DNA of 64,000 bases from CAIYRG01 sp036273455 (GTDB lineage: Bacteria > Pseudomonadota > Alphaproteobacteria > Micropepsales > Micropepsaceae). Location: NCBI GenBank assembly GCA_036273455.1, contig DASUHP010000133.1:62001-126000 (forward strand), read 5' to 3'. The position numbers and the translations under genes are program-made. Below the pieces are notes generated by a model that was not told the origin of the DNA, did no database searches, and saw only the letters and a list, made by a program, of their open reading frames with translations. This document shows positions 25,821 to 33,592 of the stretch, piece after piece. Each line of letters opens with the position of its first letter. Position 1 is the first letter of the stretch.

Positions 25821-26454
25821 CTGGCGGCCTGTGCTTTGCGCGCGCACGAAGTTCGGCGGCGACTCGCTTTACGTCGGCAAAAGCCTGCTCCAGTCCCTTG
25901 TCGGTCTCAATCACAAAATCGGCTTTTGCACGCTTTTCCTCGTCCGGCATTTGCCGCGCATGAAGCAACTGCAGCTTTTCCGGGGTCATTCCGGGCCGGG
26001 CGAGAACGCGCCGTTTCTGGACCTTCCTCGGTGCCGAAACAACGACAGTCGCATCCAGCTGGTCTTGGGCGCCGGTCTCAAACAGAAGCGGGATATCGAT
26101 GACGAGCAGTTCATCGCCGCGTTCGGCGGCCGCGCGCACAAACTCGTCGCGCGCCGCGCGCACCAGCGGATGCACGATCGCTTCCAGGCGGGCGAAAGCC
26201 GTTGGGTCTCGCTCCAGTGCGGCCGCCAGCGCCGTTCGGTCCACCCGGCCGTCATGAATTGTACCAGGAAATGCGGCAGCTACGCGTGCGACGGCTGCAC
26301 CTCCTGGATCATAGAGTGCACGCACCACGGAGTCGGAATCGAACACGGGAATCCCGAGTTGCGCGAATAATTTTCCGGTTTCGGTTTTGCCCATGCCGAT
26401 CGAACCGGTAAGCCCGACAAGATAGGGCCGGCGATTCTCTCTACCCACGATCAA
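25813..26454 (-). CDS. coaE: Dephospho-CoA kinase
   Basis: 213-residue CoaE, last step of coenzyme A synthesis. The P-loop is in VGLTGSIGMGKTETG; DSDSVVRALYDPGG and DIPLLFETG are conserved active-site regions. The start is uncertain: TTG at 26454 or GTG at 26448, both inside aroE, overlapping it by up to 14 bases. Confidence 0.96.
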   Translation of the reverse strand: MIVGRENRRPYLVGLTGSIGMGKTETGKLFAQLGIPVFDSDSVVRALYDPGGAAVARVAAAFPGTIHDGRVDRTALAAALERDPTAFARLEAIVHPLVRAARDEFVRAAAERGDELLVIDIPLLFETGAQDQLDATVVVSAPRKVQKRRVLARPGMTPEKLQLLHARQMPDEEKRAKADFVIETDKGLEQAFADVKRVAAELRARAKHRPPDA

Positions 26455-27283
26455 GTGCTTGCAATAATTTTACGCGCAAATCAGCGGTCACTTTCGGTGT
26501 CACACCAAACCAGGCGGCGAATGCCGGCACAGCCTGATGCATCAGCATGCCAAGACCATCCATCGTCGCGTGGCCCGCCGCCGCGGCGCGGCGCAGCAGC
26601 TCAGTCTGGACCGGATTGTAGACAATATCGGCAACTGCGGCATCTGACGGCAGGTGATCAAGCGGCAATTCCAGCGGCGCTTTGCCTTTCATTCCGAGAC
26701 TCGTCGTGTTGACGAGAAATCCGGCATTCTTGAAGCCATTGGCCCAATCGCCCCAGTCGAGCACCTGGAACCTGACCTTCAGGGGAAGCTCGGCGGCAAT
26801 GGCCTCTGCGCGAACGCGGGTGCGGTTGACGATCCGAATCTCGGGAAACCCGGCGCGCTGGAGCGCAAGCACGATCGCGCGCGCTGCTCCGCCGGCACCG
26901 AGCACGACTGCGGGCCGGCTCGCGAGTCGGCCCACCGGGAGCGTCTCCCGCAGGTTGGCCAGAAAACCCTGCACGTCCGTATTCGCGCCCGCGATCCTCT
27001 GTTGTCCGAATACAAGCAGGTTCACGGCACCGGTTATTCGCGCATCATCGTCAATTGTTTGCGAAAGTGCTGCTGCCGCCTGCTTGTGCGGAACCGTGAC
27101 GTTTGCACCGGCGAATCCCATCAGCGGCAGCGCAGCAACACAGCGCGAAAAATTATCGGGTGCGACCGGAAGAGCGACATAGTCACCGCCAATTTCGTAT
27201 TCCTGGAACCAATGACGGTGAATCAAGGGACTTAAGGATTGCGCGACTGGCCAGCCGATGACGGCTGCGATTCGGCCATTCAT
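26441..27283 (-). CDS. aroE: Shikimate dehydrogenase
   Basis: 280-residue AroE, which reduces 3-dehydroshikimate with NADPH. The substrate site is visible in SLSPLIHRHWFQE and ANVTVPHKQAAAA (catalytic Lys), the NADP site in GAGGAARAIVLAL and NRTRVRAEAIA. It sits in the conserved ppsR-maf-aroE-coaE-dnaQ block and overlaps maf by 4 bases. Confidence 0.97.
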   Translation of the reverse strand: MNGRIAAVIGWPVAQSLSPLIHRHWFQEYEIGGDYVALPVAPDNFSRCVAALPLMGFAGANVTVPHKQAAAALSQTIDDDARITGAVNLLVFGQQRIAGANTDVQGFLANLRETLPVGRLASRPAVVLGAGGAARAIVLALQRAGFPEIRIVNRTRVRAEAIAAELPLKVRFQVLDWGDWANGFKNAGFLVNTTSLGMKGKAPLELPLDHLPSDAAVADIVYNPVQTELLRRAAAAGHATMDGLGMLMHQAVPAFAAWFGVTPKVTADLRVKLLQALDRG

Positions 27284-27879
27284 GCTGTGATCGCTCCGAA
27301 GTCACGCAGCGCCGACAGCGCCGGAATCAGCGGCAAGCCACGAATGCAGAACTGATCGCCGGCAATTTCGCAGAACAGTTGCGCGCCTCGGCTCTCGATC
27401 TGGTAACAGCCCACGGAGCCGAGAATCTCCGGAATTTCTGCCAATAGGTATTGATCCAGAAATGCCGTCGAGAATTTTCGCATCTTCAAGACGGCTGCTT
27501 CGGTGTGCCGCCACAGTGGCGCTTCATCTCGCACAATGATTGCTGCGGTGATCAACTGGTGTTCGCGGCCACAAAGAGCGTTCAGGGTCTCGCGAGCAGC
27601 GGTTTCGGTATCCGCCTTGTTGAAAATCTGACCCTCGCAAACCAGCACCTGATCCGCGCCCAGAACCAATGCACCGGGATGGTGCTGACTCACCGAATGC
27701 GCCTTTGCCTGCGCCAGTTCCTCCGCTAACCGGCCGGGACCACTGCCGCCGTCCAATAGCACCGATTTCAGGACGGATTCGTCAATCAGGGGAACCGTCA
27801 CACTAAATGCGACGCCGGCAGACTCAAGCATCATCCGCCGACTGCGGCTGGACGATGCGAGGATCAACGGCACACTCAT
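27280..27879 (-). CDS. Maf-family nucleotide pyrophosphatase
   Basis: 199-residue Maf protein of the dTTP/UTP or m7GTP pyrophosphatase family. Seen: LILASSSRSRRMMLESAG, the conserved FSVTVPLIDES, ALVLGADQVLV and GCYQIESRGAQLF. In this genome context it is the origin-proximal Maf found between aroE and ppsR. Which nucleotide it hydrolyses cannot be told. Confidence 0.93.
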   Translation of the reverse strand: MSVPLILASSSRSRRMMLESAGVAFSVTVPLIDESVLKSVLLDGGSGPGRLAEELAQAKAHSVSQHHPGALVLGADQVLVCEGQIFNKADTETAARETLNALCGREHQLITAAIIVRDEAPLWRHTEAAVLKMRKFSTAFLDQYLLAEIPEILGSVGCYQIESRGAQLFCEIAGDQFCIRGLPLIPALSALRDFGAITA

Positions 27880-28718
27880 TCTGATGCGTTTCTCTCGGCT
27901 AGAAGATTCAGGATCGCTGCTGCCGTCTCCTCGATTGAACGGCGGGTGACATCGATCGTTGGCCAGCCAAAGCGTTCGAAGAGACGGCGTGTCGTCGCGA
28001 GTTCAATCCGGATGGCATCCTCATCGACATAGTCCGAATTTTTGTTCTCTCCCATTGTCGTCAGGCGATTCCTGCGGATTTGAAGCAGGCGTTCTGGTGA
28101 CAGCCACAAGCCGACAAACAGCGGCTTTGGCAGTGAGAAAAGGTGTTCCGGGGGCGCAATTCCCGGCACGATCGGAATATTCCCCGCACGCACACCGCGA
28201 ATCGCCAGATAGATGCTTGTCGGCGTCTTGGAGCTGCGGCTAACCCCGACAAGTATGACGTCAGCTTCCGCAAGATTTTGTACATGTTGCCCGTCATCGT
28301 GTTGCATCGCATAATTCAGCGCCTCAACCCGTTCCTGGTACCGGGCGTCCATTTCATGCTGGGCACCGGGACGATGGGCTTCTTCAACGCCGAGGTATTT
28401 TTTCATTGCCTCGACCGCAGGGTCCAGGACTGACACGCAGGGCAGTTTCATTTTCCGGCATTCCTGCTCCAGCAGGCGGCGAAGACCGGGATTGACCAAC
28501 GTGGAAAACACGATTCCTGGATTCGCGCTGATATGCTGAAGGGCGCGGCGAAGCTGATTTTCGCTGCGGACCAGGGAATAGATATGCTCGCGCGCGGTCG
28601 CACCCTCGAACTTTGCGCCAACGGCTTTTGCGACCGTGTTCAGGGTCTCACCGGTCGAGTCGGAGATCATATGCAAGTGATATTCACGGACCATGGATTT
28701 CATCCCGAAAATACCCAC
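27876..28718 (-). CDS. Pyruvate phosphate dikinase / PEP synthase regulatory protein (PPSR, DUF299)
   Basis: 280-residue bifunctional kinase/pyrophosphorylase that switches PPDK or PEP synthase on and off. Signatures: HLHMISDSTGETLNTVAKA, the P-loop GVSRSSKTPTSIYLA, and LTTMGENKNSDYVDEDAI. I take the GTG at 28718, with GTGAGG 4 bases upstream, over ATGs at 28703 and 28694. It is the leftward gene bordering the proposed origin, the same family (RP001-type) that borders the Caulobacter origin. Confidence 0.93.
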   Translation of the reverse strand: MGIFGMKSMVREYHLHMISDSTGETLNTVAKAVGAKFEGATAREHIYSLVRSENQLRRALQHISANPGIVFSTLVNPGLRRLLEQECRKMKLPCVSVLDPAVEAMKKYLGVEEAHRPGAQHEMDARYQERVEALNYAMQHDDGQHVQNLAEADVILVGVSRSSKTPTSIYLAIRGVRAGNIPIVPGIAPPEHLFSLPKPLFVGLWLSPERLLQIRRNRLTTMGENKNSDYVDEDAIRIELATTRRLFERFGWPTIDVTRRSIEETAAAILNLLAERNASE

Positions 28719-28755
28719 AACACCTCACCGCCTTCAGAACGCTCTGCGAGTAAAC

Positions 28756-28780
28756 GGGGATAAATGAACCAGCTATCCCC
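28756..28780. repeat. Inverted repeat of DnaA-box-like halves in oriC candidate
   Basis: GGGGATA (28756-28762) and TATCCCC (28774-28780) form a perfect 7-bp inverted repeat with an 11-base spacer. Each arm is the core of a TTATCCCC-type DnaA-like box, so the pair would place two DnaA molecules in opposite orientation. Confidence 0.7.
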
Positions 28781-28816
28781 AATCTGTAGCCAGGCCATGA
28801 AATGGCAATTTGGCCG

Positions 28817-28833
28817 CTTATTCGAGGAATAAG
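28817..28833. repeat. 17-base palindrome CTTATTC-GAG-GAATAAG in oriC candidate
   Basis: A perfect inverted repeat with 7-base arms and a 3-base spacer. The arms are AT-rich and do not match the DnaA consensus well, so it may be an operator for another protein or part of the unwinding region. Confidence 0.7.
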
Positions 28834-28907
28834 ACCTGATCCCCTGACTTCTCCACAGAGTTACCGCTACAACACCAGTATCATCATCTCAAAGAGCAGG
28901 AATTGCT

Positions 28908-29957
28908 TTGAACACGAAAAGGTCCCGGCCCGTTCGAGCTCTGGTTTCCGTTCTCGAAGGTACACAGGTCTGGCCCCCTCCCATATGGCTGATGCGCCAG
29001 GCTGGACGCTATCTGCCGGAATATCGCGAGCTGCGGAAATCCGCTGGTTCATTCTGGAAGATGTGCATGTCGCCGGATCTGGCGACGGAAATCACCTTGC
29101 AGCCGATCAGACGGTTTGATTTCGATGCTGCAATTATCTTTTCCGACATTCTGGTGATTCCCTATGCGTTAGGTCAGCCGGTCCGGTTTGAGGAAGGAGT
29201 GGGTCCAATTCTGGACCGGTATCCGGGGCTGGAACGGTTGGGGACTGATTCCGGGGTTTGGAAACAGCGGCTTTCGCCGGTCTACCAGACGCTCGAGCAA
29301 ACCAGGAAAGCATTGACGGTGGACAAGGCGCTGATCGGTTTTGCCGGGGCGCCCTGGACTCTTGCAGCCTATATGCTGGAGGGAAGGGGCTCGCCGGATC
29401 AGCGGGCAGCAAAGCTGTTCGGGTATTCAGATAGCCAAGAGTTTTCGCGTCTTTTGTACCGACTTGCCGATGCCGTGGCATCTCACCTGGTTTGGCAGTT
29501 GGAGCACGGGGCGGATGCGGTTCAGTTGTTCGACAGCTGGGCGGGAGGTCTGCCCGATCATGAATTTGCCGAGTGGGTGATTGGCCCAACCAGAGAGATT
29601 GTGGCTGCGGTTCGCGATGCGGTACCGGATGCACGAATTATTGGTTTTCCGCGTGCCGTAACCCAGAGCCAGTATCGGCTTTACGCGAGTGAAACCGGCG
29701 TGAATTGCATCGGCATTGATACAGCGACATCGCTATCATGGGCGATATCGCAATTTGGAATGAATATTGCCGTACAGGGAAACCTCGATCCAATTGCGCT
29801 GATCGCCGGCGGCGAGGCGCTGGACCGGGCTATTGAGAAAATTCTTGGAGTGGCGCGGGGCCATTCCGTAATCTTCAATCTCGGACATGGGGTATTGCCG
29901 GAGACTCCTGTGGACCATGTCGCGCGGGTGGTTGAACGGGTCCGAGGATCGGCGTGA
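28908..29957 (+). CDS. hemE: Uroporphyrinogen decarboxylase
   Basis: 349-residue HemE, which decarboxylates uroporphyrinogen III to coproporphyrinogen III in heme synthesis. PPIWLMRQAGRYLPEYREL (active-site Arg cluster) and FDAAIIFSDILVIPYALGQ are diagnostic. The start is a TTG with GCAGG about 7 bases upstream; no ATG or GTG in frame would preserve the conserved N-terminus. It is the first rightward gene from the proposed origin and overlaps hemH by 4 bases. Confidence 0.97.
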   Translation: MNTKRSRPVRALVSVLEGTQVWPPPIWLMRQAGRYLPEYRELRKSAGSFWKMCMSPDLATEITLQPIRRFDFDAAIIFSDILVIPYALGQPVRFEEGVGPILDRYPGLERLGTDSGVWKQRLSPVYQTLEQTRKALTVDKALIGFAGAPWTLAAYMLEGRGSPDQRAAKLFGYSDSQEFSRLLYRLADAVASHLVWQLEHGADAVQLFDSWAGGLPDHEFAEWVIGPTREIVAAVRDAVPDARIIGFPRAVTQSQYRLYASETGVNCIGIDTATSLSWAISQFGMNIAVQGNLDPIALIAGGEALDRAIEKILGVARGHSVIFNLGHGVLPETPVDHVARVVERVRGSA

Positions 29958-30985
29958 AACTGGCCGTTGTCCTGTTCAACCTGGGGGGACCGGACTCGCT
30001 GGAGGCGGTCGAACCGTTCCTGGAAAACCTGTTCAATGATCCGGCAGTGATTTCGCTTCCTGGACTGGTGCGGCGTCCGCTGGCGCGCTTGATCGCGCGC
30101 CGGCGCGGTCCAGTCGCGCGCAAGATTTACGAGGAGTTGGGTGGCCGCTCGCCGATTGTGCCGGAGACAGCGGCGCAACGTGACGCGCTGAGGGCCGAAC
30201 TGGCGTCACGCGGGCTTACGGCCGAGTGCTTTATCGCCATGCGATGCTGGTCCCCCCTGACGCAGCAGGCAGTGCACGACGTGAAGGCATCCGGCGCGGA
30301 TCGTGTCGTTCTGCTGCCGCTCTATCCGCAATATTCGACCACCACGAGCCGGTCATCACTGGCGGAATGGCGCCGCGAAACTGCGCGGCAGGGTTTAACG
30401 ATCCCCGTACAGGAGGTGTGCTGTTACCCTTTTGAGGAAGGACTCGTCGCTGCATTGGCAGCGCTGTTGGAAGCAGGGTTTGAGCAGGCAAAACCCGGGA
30501 TCGAATATCGTGTGTTGTTTTCAGCCCATGGGCTGCCAAAGCGGACGGTCACGCGTGGCGATCCCTATCAATGGCAGGTGGAACAGACCGTGGGCGCGGT
30601 CGTCAACAGACTTAAGCCAAAGCAGTTCGACTGGCAGATTTGCTATCAGAGCCGGGTCGGCCCGCTGCAGTGGATCGGGCCCGCAACCGATTCGGAAGTT
30701 CGGCGGGCCGGCAGCGAAGGCAAGGGGCTGATTATCTTGCCGGTGGCTTTTGTCTCGGAGCATTCCGAGACTCTGGTCGAACTCGATATCGAATATCTCA
30801 AATTGGCGAAAGCATCCGGCGCGCGGGACTACATCCGGTTGCCGACGGTGAGAACGCATCCTGCGTTTATTCGTGGGCTTGCAGATCTTGTTCAAGCTGC
30901 GGTGAATTCACCGACTCCGGTGACCTGCGCACCGGAACGAATTTGCCCTAAAGGGCGAATTTGCGAGCAGCCAGAACAGCCATGA
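29954..30985 (+). CDS. hemH: Ferrochelatase
   Basis: 343-residue HemH, which inserts iron into protoporphyrin IX. N-terminus VVLFNLGGPDSLEAVEPFL, metal-site FSAHGLPKRTV with the catalytic His, and PVAFVSEHSETLVELDIEY with the catalytic Glu are all present. It is coupled to hemE (4-base overlap) and to hemJ, forming a three-gene heme unit. Confidence 0.97.
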   Translation: MKLAVVLFNLGGPDSLEAVEPFLENLFNDPAVISLPGLVRRPLARLIARRRGPVARKIYEELGGRSPIVPETAAQRDALRAELASRGLTAECFIAMRCWSPLTQQAVHDVKASGADRVVLLPLYPQYSTTTSRSSLAEWRRETARQGLTIPVQEVCCYPFEEGLVAALAALLEAGFEQAKPGIEYRVLFSAHGLPKRTVTRGDPYQWQVEQTVGAVVNRLKPKQFDWQICYQSRVGPLQWIGPATDSEVRRAGSEGKGLIILPVAFVSEHSETLVELDIEYLKLAKASGARDYIRLPTVRTHPAFIRGLADLVQAAVNSPTPVTCAPERICPKGRICEQPEQP

Positions 30986-31425
30986 TGGACTCGCTCAATC
31001 GCTATTACGACTGGATCAAAGCGGTTCACATCATCGCCGTTATGTCATGGATGGCGGGAATGCTCTACTTGCCGCGCCTGTTCTACTACCACTGCGAAGC
31101 CGCGCCCGGTGCTGTAGATGACGAACGTTTCCAGCGCATGGAAAAGCGATTGATCCGCATCATCATCAATCCTGCGATGATTGCGGTGTGGGTCCTGGGT
31201 CTGACCTTGGCCTTCGCCCGGTTCAGCAACGGTCCCGGTTGGTTAATGGCCAAAGTGACTCTGGTGGTCGTAATGTCGGGTGTGCACGGCCTGTTTTCGC
31301 GTTGGCGCCGGGATTTTGCGCGTGGCGAGAATCGGCACGACAAGCGTTTTTATGCGGCCTGGAACGAGATTCCGGCACTGCTGATGATTGCCATTGTGAT
31401 TTTAGTCGTCGTCAAACCTTTTTGA
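30982..31425 (+). CDS. hemJ: Protoporphyrinogen IX oxidase HemJ
   Basis: 147-residue integral membrane protein of the HemJ/UPF0093 family with four predicted helices. The conserved His and Arg residues appear in WIKAVHIIAVMSWMAGMLYLP and LPRLFYYH; RFYAAWNEIPALLMI lies near the end. It catalyses protoporphyrinogen oxidation, the step before hemH. The ATG at 30982 overlaps the hemH stop (ATGA). Nearby in-frame starts at 30961 and 30985 are possible. Confidence 0.95.
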   Translation: MMDSLNRYYDWIKAVHIIAVMSWMAGMLYLPRLFYYHCEAAPGAVDDERFQRMEKRLIRIIINPAMIAVWVLGLTLAFARFSNGPGWLMAKVTLVVVMSGVHGLFSRWRRDFARGENRHDKRFYAAWNEIPALLMIAIVILVVVKPF

Positions 31426-31452
31426 ACGCGGGCCGGCGGCCGCTCGGGGGGA

Positions 31453-31480
31453 TTGCAAAGGCCTGAAATCCGGCTAGCAT
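31453..31480 (+). promoter_or_regulatory. Candidate promoter for rho
   Basis: TTGCAA (31453-31458) and TAGCAT (31475-31480) stand 16 bases apart in the 244-base hemJ-rho gap, which would give a leader of about 180 bases. The rest of the leader, roughly 31530-31635, looks C-rich and G-poor, which suits Rho binding and autoregulation by attenuation as known for E. coli rho. Confidence 0.35.
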
Positions 31481-31669
31481 GGCATTCGTCTTCGATTGGT
31501 GCGCCTTCGGTAGATGGCCGCAAGACCCGGCCTAAGGCGCAAACATCTCCCAACGCAAAGCAGCACAATCGGCAGTTTACCTTCGGGATATCCCCGCCTT
31601 GCATTTCACAATGGCACTTAACCCTTTGCAGGTATGCGTCCAATGACCATTCAGTCTGGCCTCCAGGCG

Positions 31670-32926
31670 ATGAAGCTTCGTGACCTGAAGATCAAGAAGC
31701 CGAATGAACTCCTCGAATTTGCCGAGGAGCTGGAGATCGAAAACGCATCATCGATGCGCAAACAGGACATGATGTTCGCCATTCTGAAAGAACTGGCGGA
31801 GCGCAATGTCGAAATCAACGGCGACGGCGTGTTAGAAATCCTGCAGGACGGGTTCGGATTTCTGCGCAGTCCCGAATCCAATTATCTCGCCGGCCCCGAC
31901 GATATCTATGTCTCGCCATCCCAAATCCGCCGCTTCGGTTTGCGCACCGGCGATACCGTCGAAGGTCCGATCCGCAGTCCCAAGGATGGCGAGCGATATT
32001 TTGCTTTGCTCAAGGTTTCAACGATAAATTTCGAGGATCCCGAAGCCGGGAAGCACAAAGTCCATTTCGATAATCTGACGCCGCTCTACCCGACCCGCCG
32101 CTTCGTCATGGAGCTCGAGGATCCCACAATCAAGGACAAGACGGGGCGCGTCATCGACATTGTGGCGCCGCTGGGTATGGGACAGCGCGCCCTCATCACG
32201 GCCCAGCCGCGTACCGGCAAAACCGTCATTCTACAGAACATCGCAAAGGCGCTCGCGGTCAATCATCCGGATTGCTACCTGATAGTGCTTCTGATCGATG
32301 AGCGGCCTGAAGAAGTGACCGACATGCAACGCTCGGTCAAGGGCGAGGTGATTTCATCGACATTCGACGAACCCGCATCGCGTCACGTGCAGGTGGCCGA
32401 AATGGTCATTGAAAAGGCCAAGCGGCTGGTTGAACACAAGCGCGACGTGATCATTCTTCTCGACTCCATCACCCGTCTCGGCCGCGCCTACAACACAGTC
32501 GTTCCTTCGTCGGGAAAGGTACTGACCGGTGGTGTCGACGCCAATGCCTTGCAGCGCCCGAAACGCTTCTTTGGTGCGGCGCGCAATATCGAGGAAGGCG
32601 GATCGCTGACCATTATCGCGACTGCCCTGATCGACACTGGTTCGCGTATGGACGAAGTGATCTTTGAAGAATTCAAGGGCACCGGCAATTCGGAAATCAT
32701 CCTTGACCGCAAGGTGGCGGATAAGCGGGTGTTCCCGGCGATCGACATTCTGCGTTCCGGCACGCGTAAAGACGAACTCCTCGTCGACAAGGGCATGCTG
32801 GCGAAGATGTACGTTCTGCGGCGCATTCTCGCGCCGATGGGCACGATCGACGCGATCGAATTCCTGCTCGAAAAACTGCGTCAAACCAAAACCAACGACG
32901 ATTTCTTCGACAGCATGAATACGTAA
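31670..32926 (+). CDS. rho: Transcription termination factor Rho
   Basis: 418-residue hexameric RNA helicase. N-terminal domain MKLRDLKIKKPNELLEFAEE, RNA-binding OSB fold (GFGFLRSPESNYL), Walker A AQPRTGKTVIL, Walker B VIILLDSITR, and the C-terminal SRMDEVIFEEFKGTGNSEI are complete. The start at 31670 fits the family; ATGs at 31643 and 31634 would add 9-12 residues. Its place after the heme genes and before mnmE is the usual alphaproteobacterial order. Confidence 0.97.
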   Translation: MKLRDLKIKKPNELLEFAEELEIENASSMRKQDMMFAILKELAERNVEINGDGVLEILQDGFGFLRSPESNYLAGPDDIYVSPSQIRRFGLRTGDTVEGPIRSPKDGERYFALLKVSTINFEDPEAGKHKVHFDNLTPLYPTRRFVMELEDPTIKDKTGRVIDIVAPLGMGQRALITAQPRTGKTVILQNIAKALAVNHPDCYLIVLLIDERPEEVTDMQRSVKGEVISSTFDEPASRHVQVAEMVIEKAKRLVEHKRDVIILLDSITRLGRAYNTVVPSSGKVLTGGVDANALQRPKRFFGAARNIEEGGSLTIIATALIDTGSRMDEVIFEEFKGTGNSEIILDRKVADKRVFPAIDILRSGTRKDELLVDKGMLAKMYVLRRILAPMGTIDAIEFLLEKLRQTKTNDDFFDSMNT

Positions 32927-32927
32927 G

Positions 32928-32949
32928 TTCGAGCGGGTATCGACTCGAA
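32928..32949 (+). terminator. Weak hairpin after rho
   Basis: TTCGAG (32928-32933) and CTCGAA (32944-32949) can pair around a 10-base loop in the 23-base gap before the convergent membrane-protein gene. No T-run follows, so intrinsic termination is doubtful. Confidence 0.25.
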
Positions 32950-33534
32950 TTACTCGCTTGACGGTTTGCGGCCGGCGTCGAGTTTTCCGGTGATGGCGAT
33001 GCGCCAGCCAGTGATGAAGAAATACGTCGCCATCGCGCCGCCAATGACCACATCCGGGAGATTGGATTTTGTCGCGAATACCGCCGCGGCCGCCGCGATC
33101 ACGGCGATATTGCCGACACAATCGGCTCGGCTGATTCGCCACAGCGCGCCGATGCTCGTCAGCATGCGGCGCTGCCCCAAAACAATCGCTCCGACCGTAA
33201 GATCGGCGACCAGCGCGACGAGTCCAATGATGGTCATGGCGAACGGATGGGGCACGCTGCCAAAATAGAGCCGGCGAACTGCGATGAGACAAACCAGTCC
33301 GCCCAGGAGCGCCATCACAAAGCCCTGGAGCTGCACGGTCCAGCGTTGGCGGGTAATCGTGCCGGACGCCACCCATAACGAAAATCCCGCCGTGATCGAA
33401 TGCTGGACAAACGAGAGCGCGTCCGCCTGCATGGCGGTGGATCCCGCGGGCACCGCCATCATGCTTTCGATGAAGCCCATCGTGCCGGTGATGAGCGCGA
33501 TCAGTGCCAGCGCGACACCTTCGTTTTGCAGCAT
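32950..33534 (-). CDS. Cation-diffusion-facilitator-like membrane protein
   Basis: 194-residue protein with five to six transmembrane helices resembling the membrane half of CDF transporters: AMQADALSFVQHSITAGFSLW corresponds to helix 2 and SRADCVGNIAVIAAAAAVF to helix 5. The HxxxD and DxxxD metal sites are only partly kept (Asp retained in helix 5, partner His missing), and there is no His-rich or cytoplasmic C-terminal domain. It may transport something else or be inactive. The ATG at 33534 has AAGGA 6 bases upstream. Confidence 0.6.
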   Translation of the reverse strand: MLQNEGVALALIALITGTMGFIESMMAVPAGSTAMQADALSFVQHSITAGFSLWVASGTITRQRWTVQLQGFVMALLGGLVCLIAVRRLYFGSVPHPFAMTIIGLVALVADLTVGAIVLGQRRMLTSIGALWRISRADCVGNIAVIAAAAAVFATKSNLPDVVIGGAMATYFFITGWRIAITGKLDAGRKPSSE

Positions 33535-33592
33535 GTGTCGTCCTTGGCCTAAGTCGTTCTGATGTTTAGCGAATGGCGGCATAAAAGGTTCA

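Larger units (their letters stand above)
28711..28907. other. oriC: Putative chromosome replication origin (oriC)
   Basis: The 189-base gap between ppsR and hemE separates two outward-facing gene blocks. Five DnaA-box-like nonamers are visible: ATACCCACA (28711-28719), TTATCCCCG (minus, 28763-28755), CTATCCCCA (28773-28781), TGATCCCCT (28837-28845) and TTCTCCACA (28849-28857), the last one mismatch from TTATCCACA. Two perfect inverted repeats lie here (28756-28780 and 28817-28833). hemE next to an RP001/PPSR gene is exactly the flank of the Caulobacter origin. I see no CtrA-type TTAA-N7-TTAA and no GANTC. The hemE and ppsR promoters must also lie here. Confidence 0.75.

Noticed and set aside
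28719..28907. CtrA (TTAA-N7-TTAA) and CcrM (GANTC) sites expected by analogy with Caulobacter
   Set aside because: None found on reading the gap; not claimed.
32384..32389. CACGTG core in rho as a further parS
   Set aside because: The flanks lack the TTT and AAA arms of parS. The same holds for CACGTG at 35334-35339 upstream of the hydrolase and for one in phoH near 1062.
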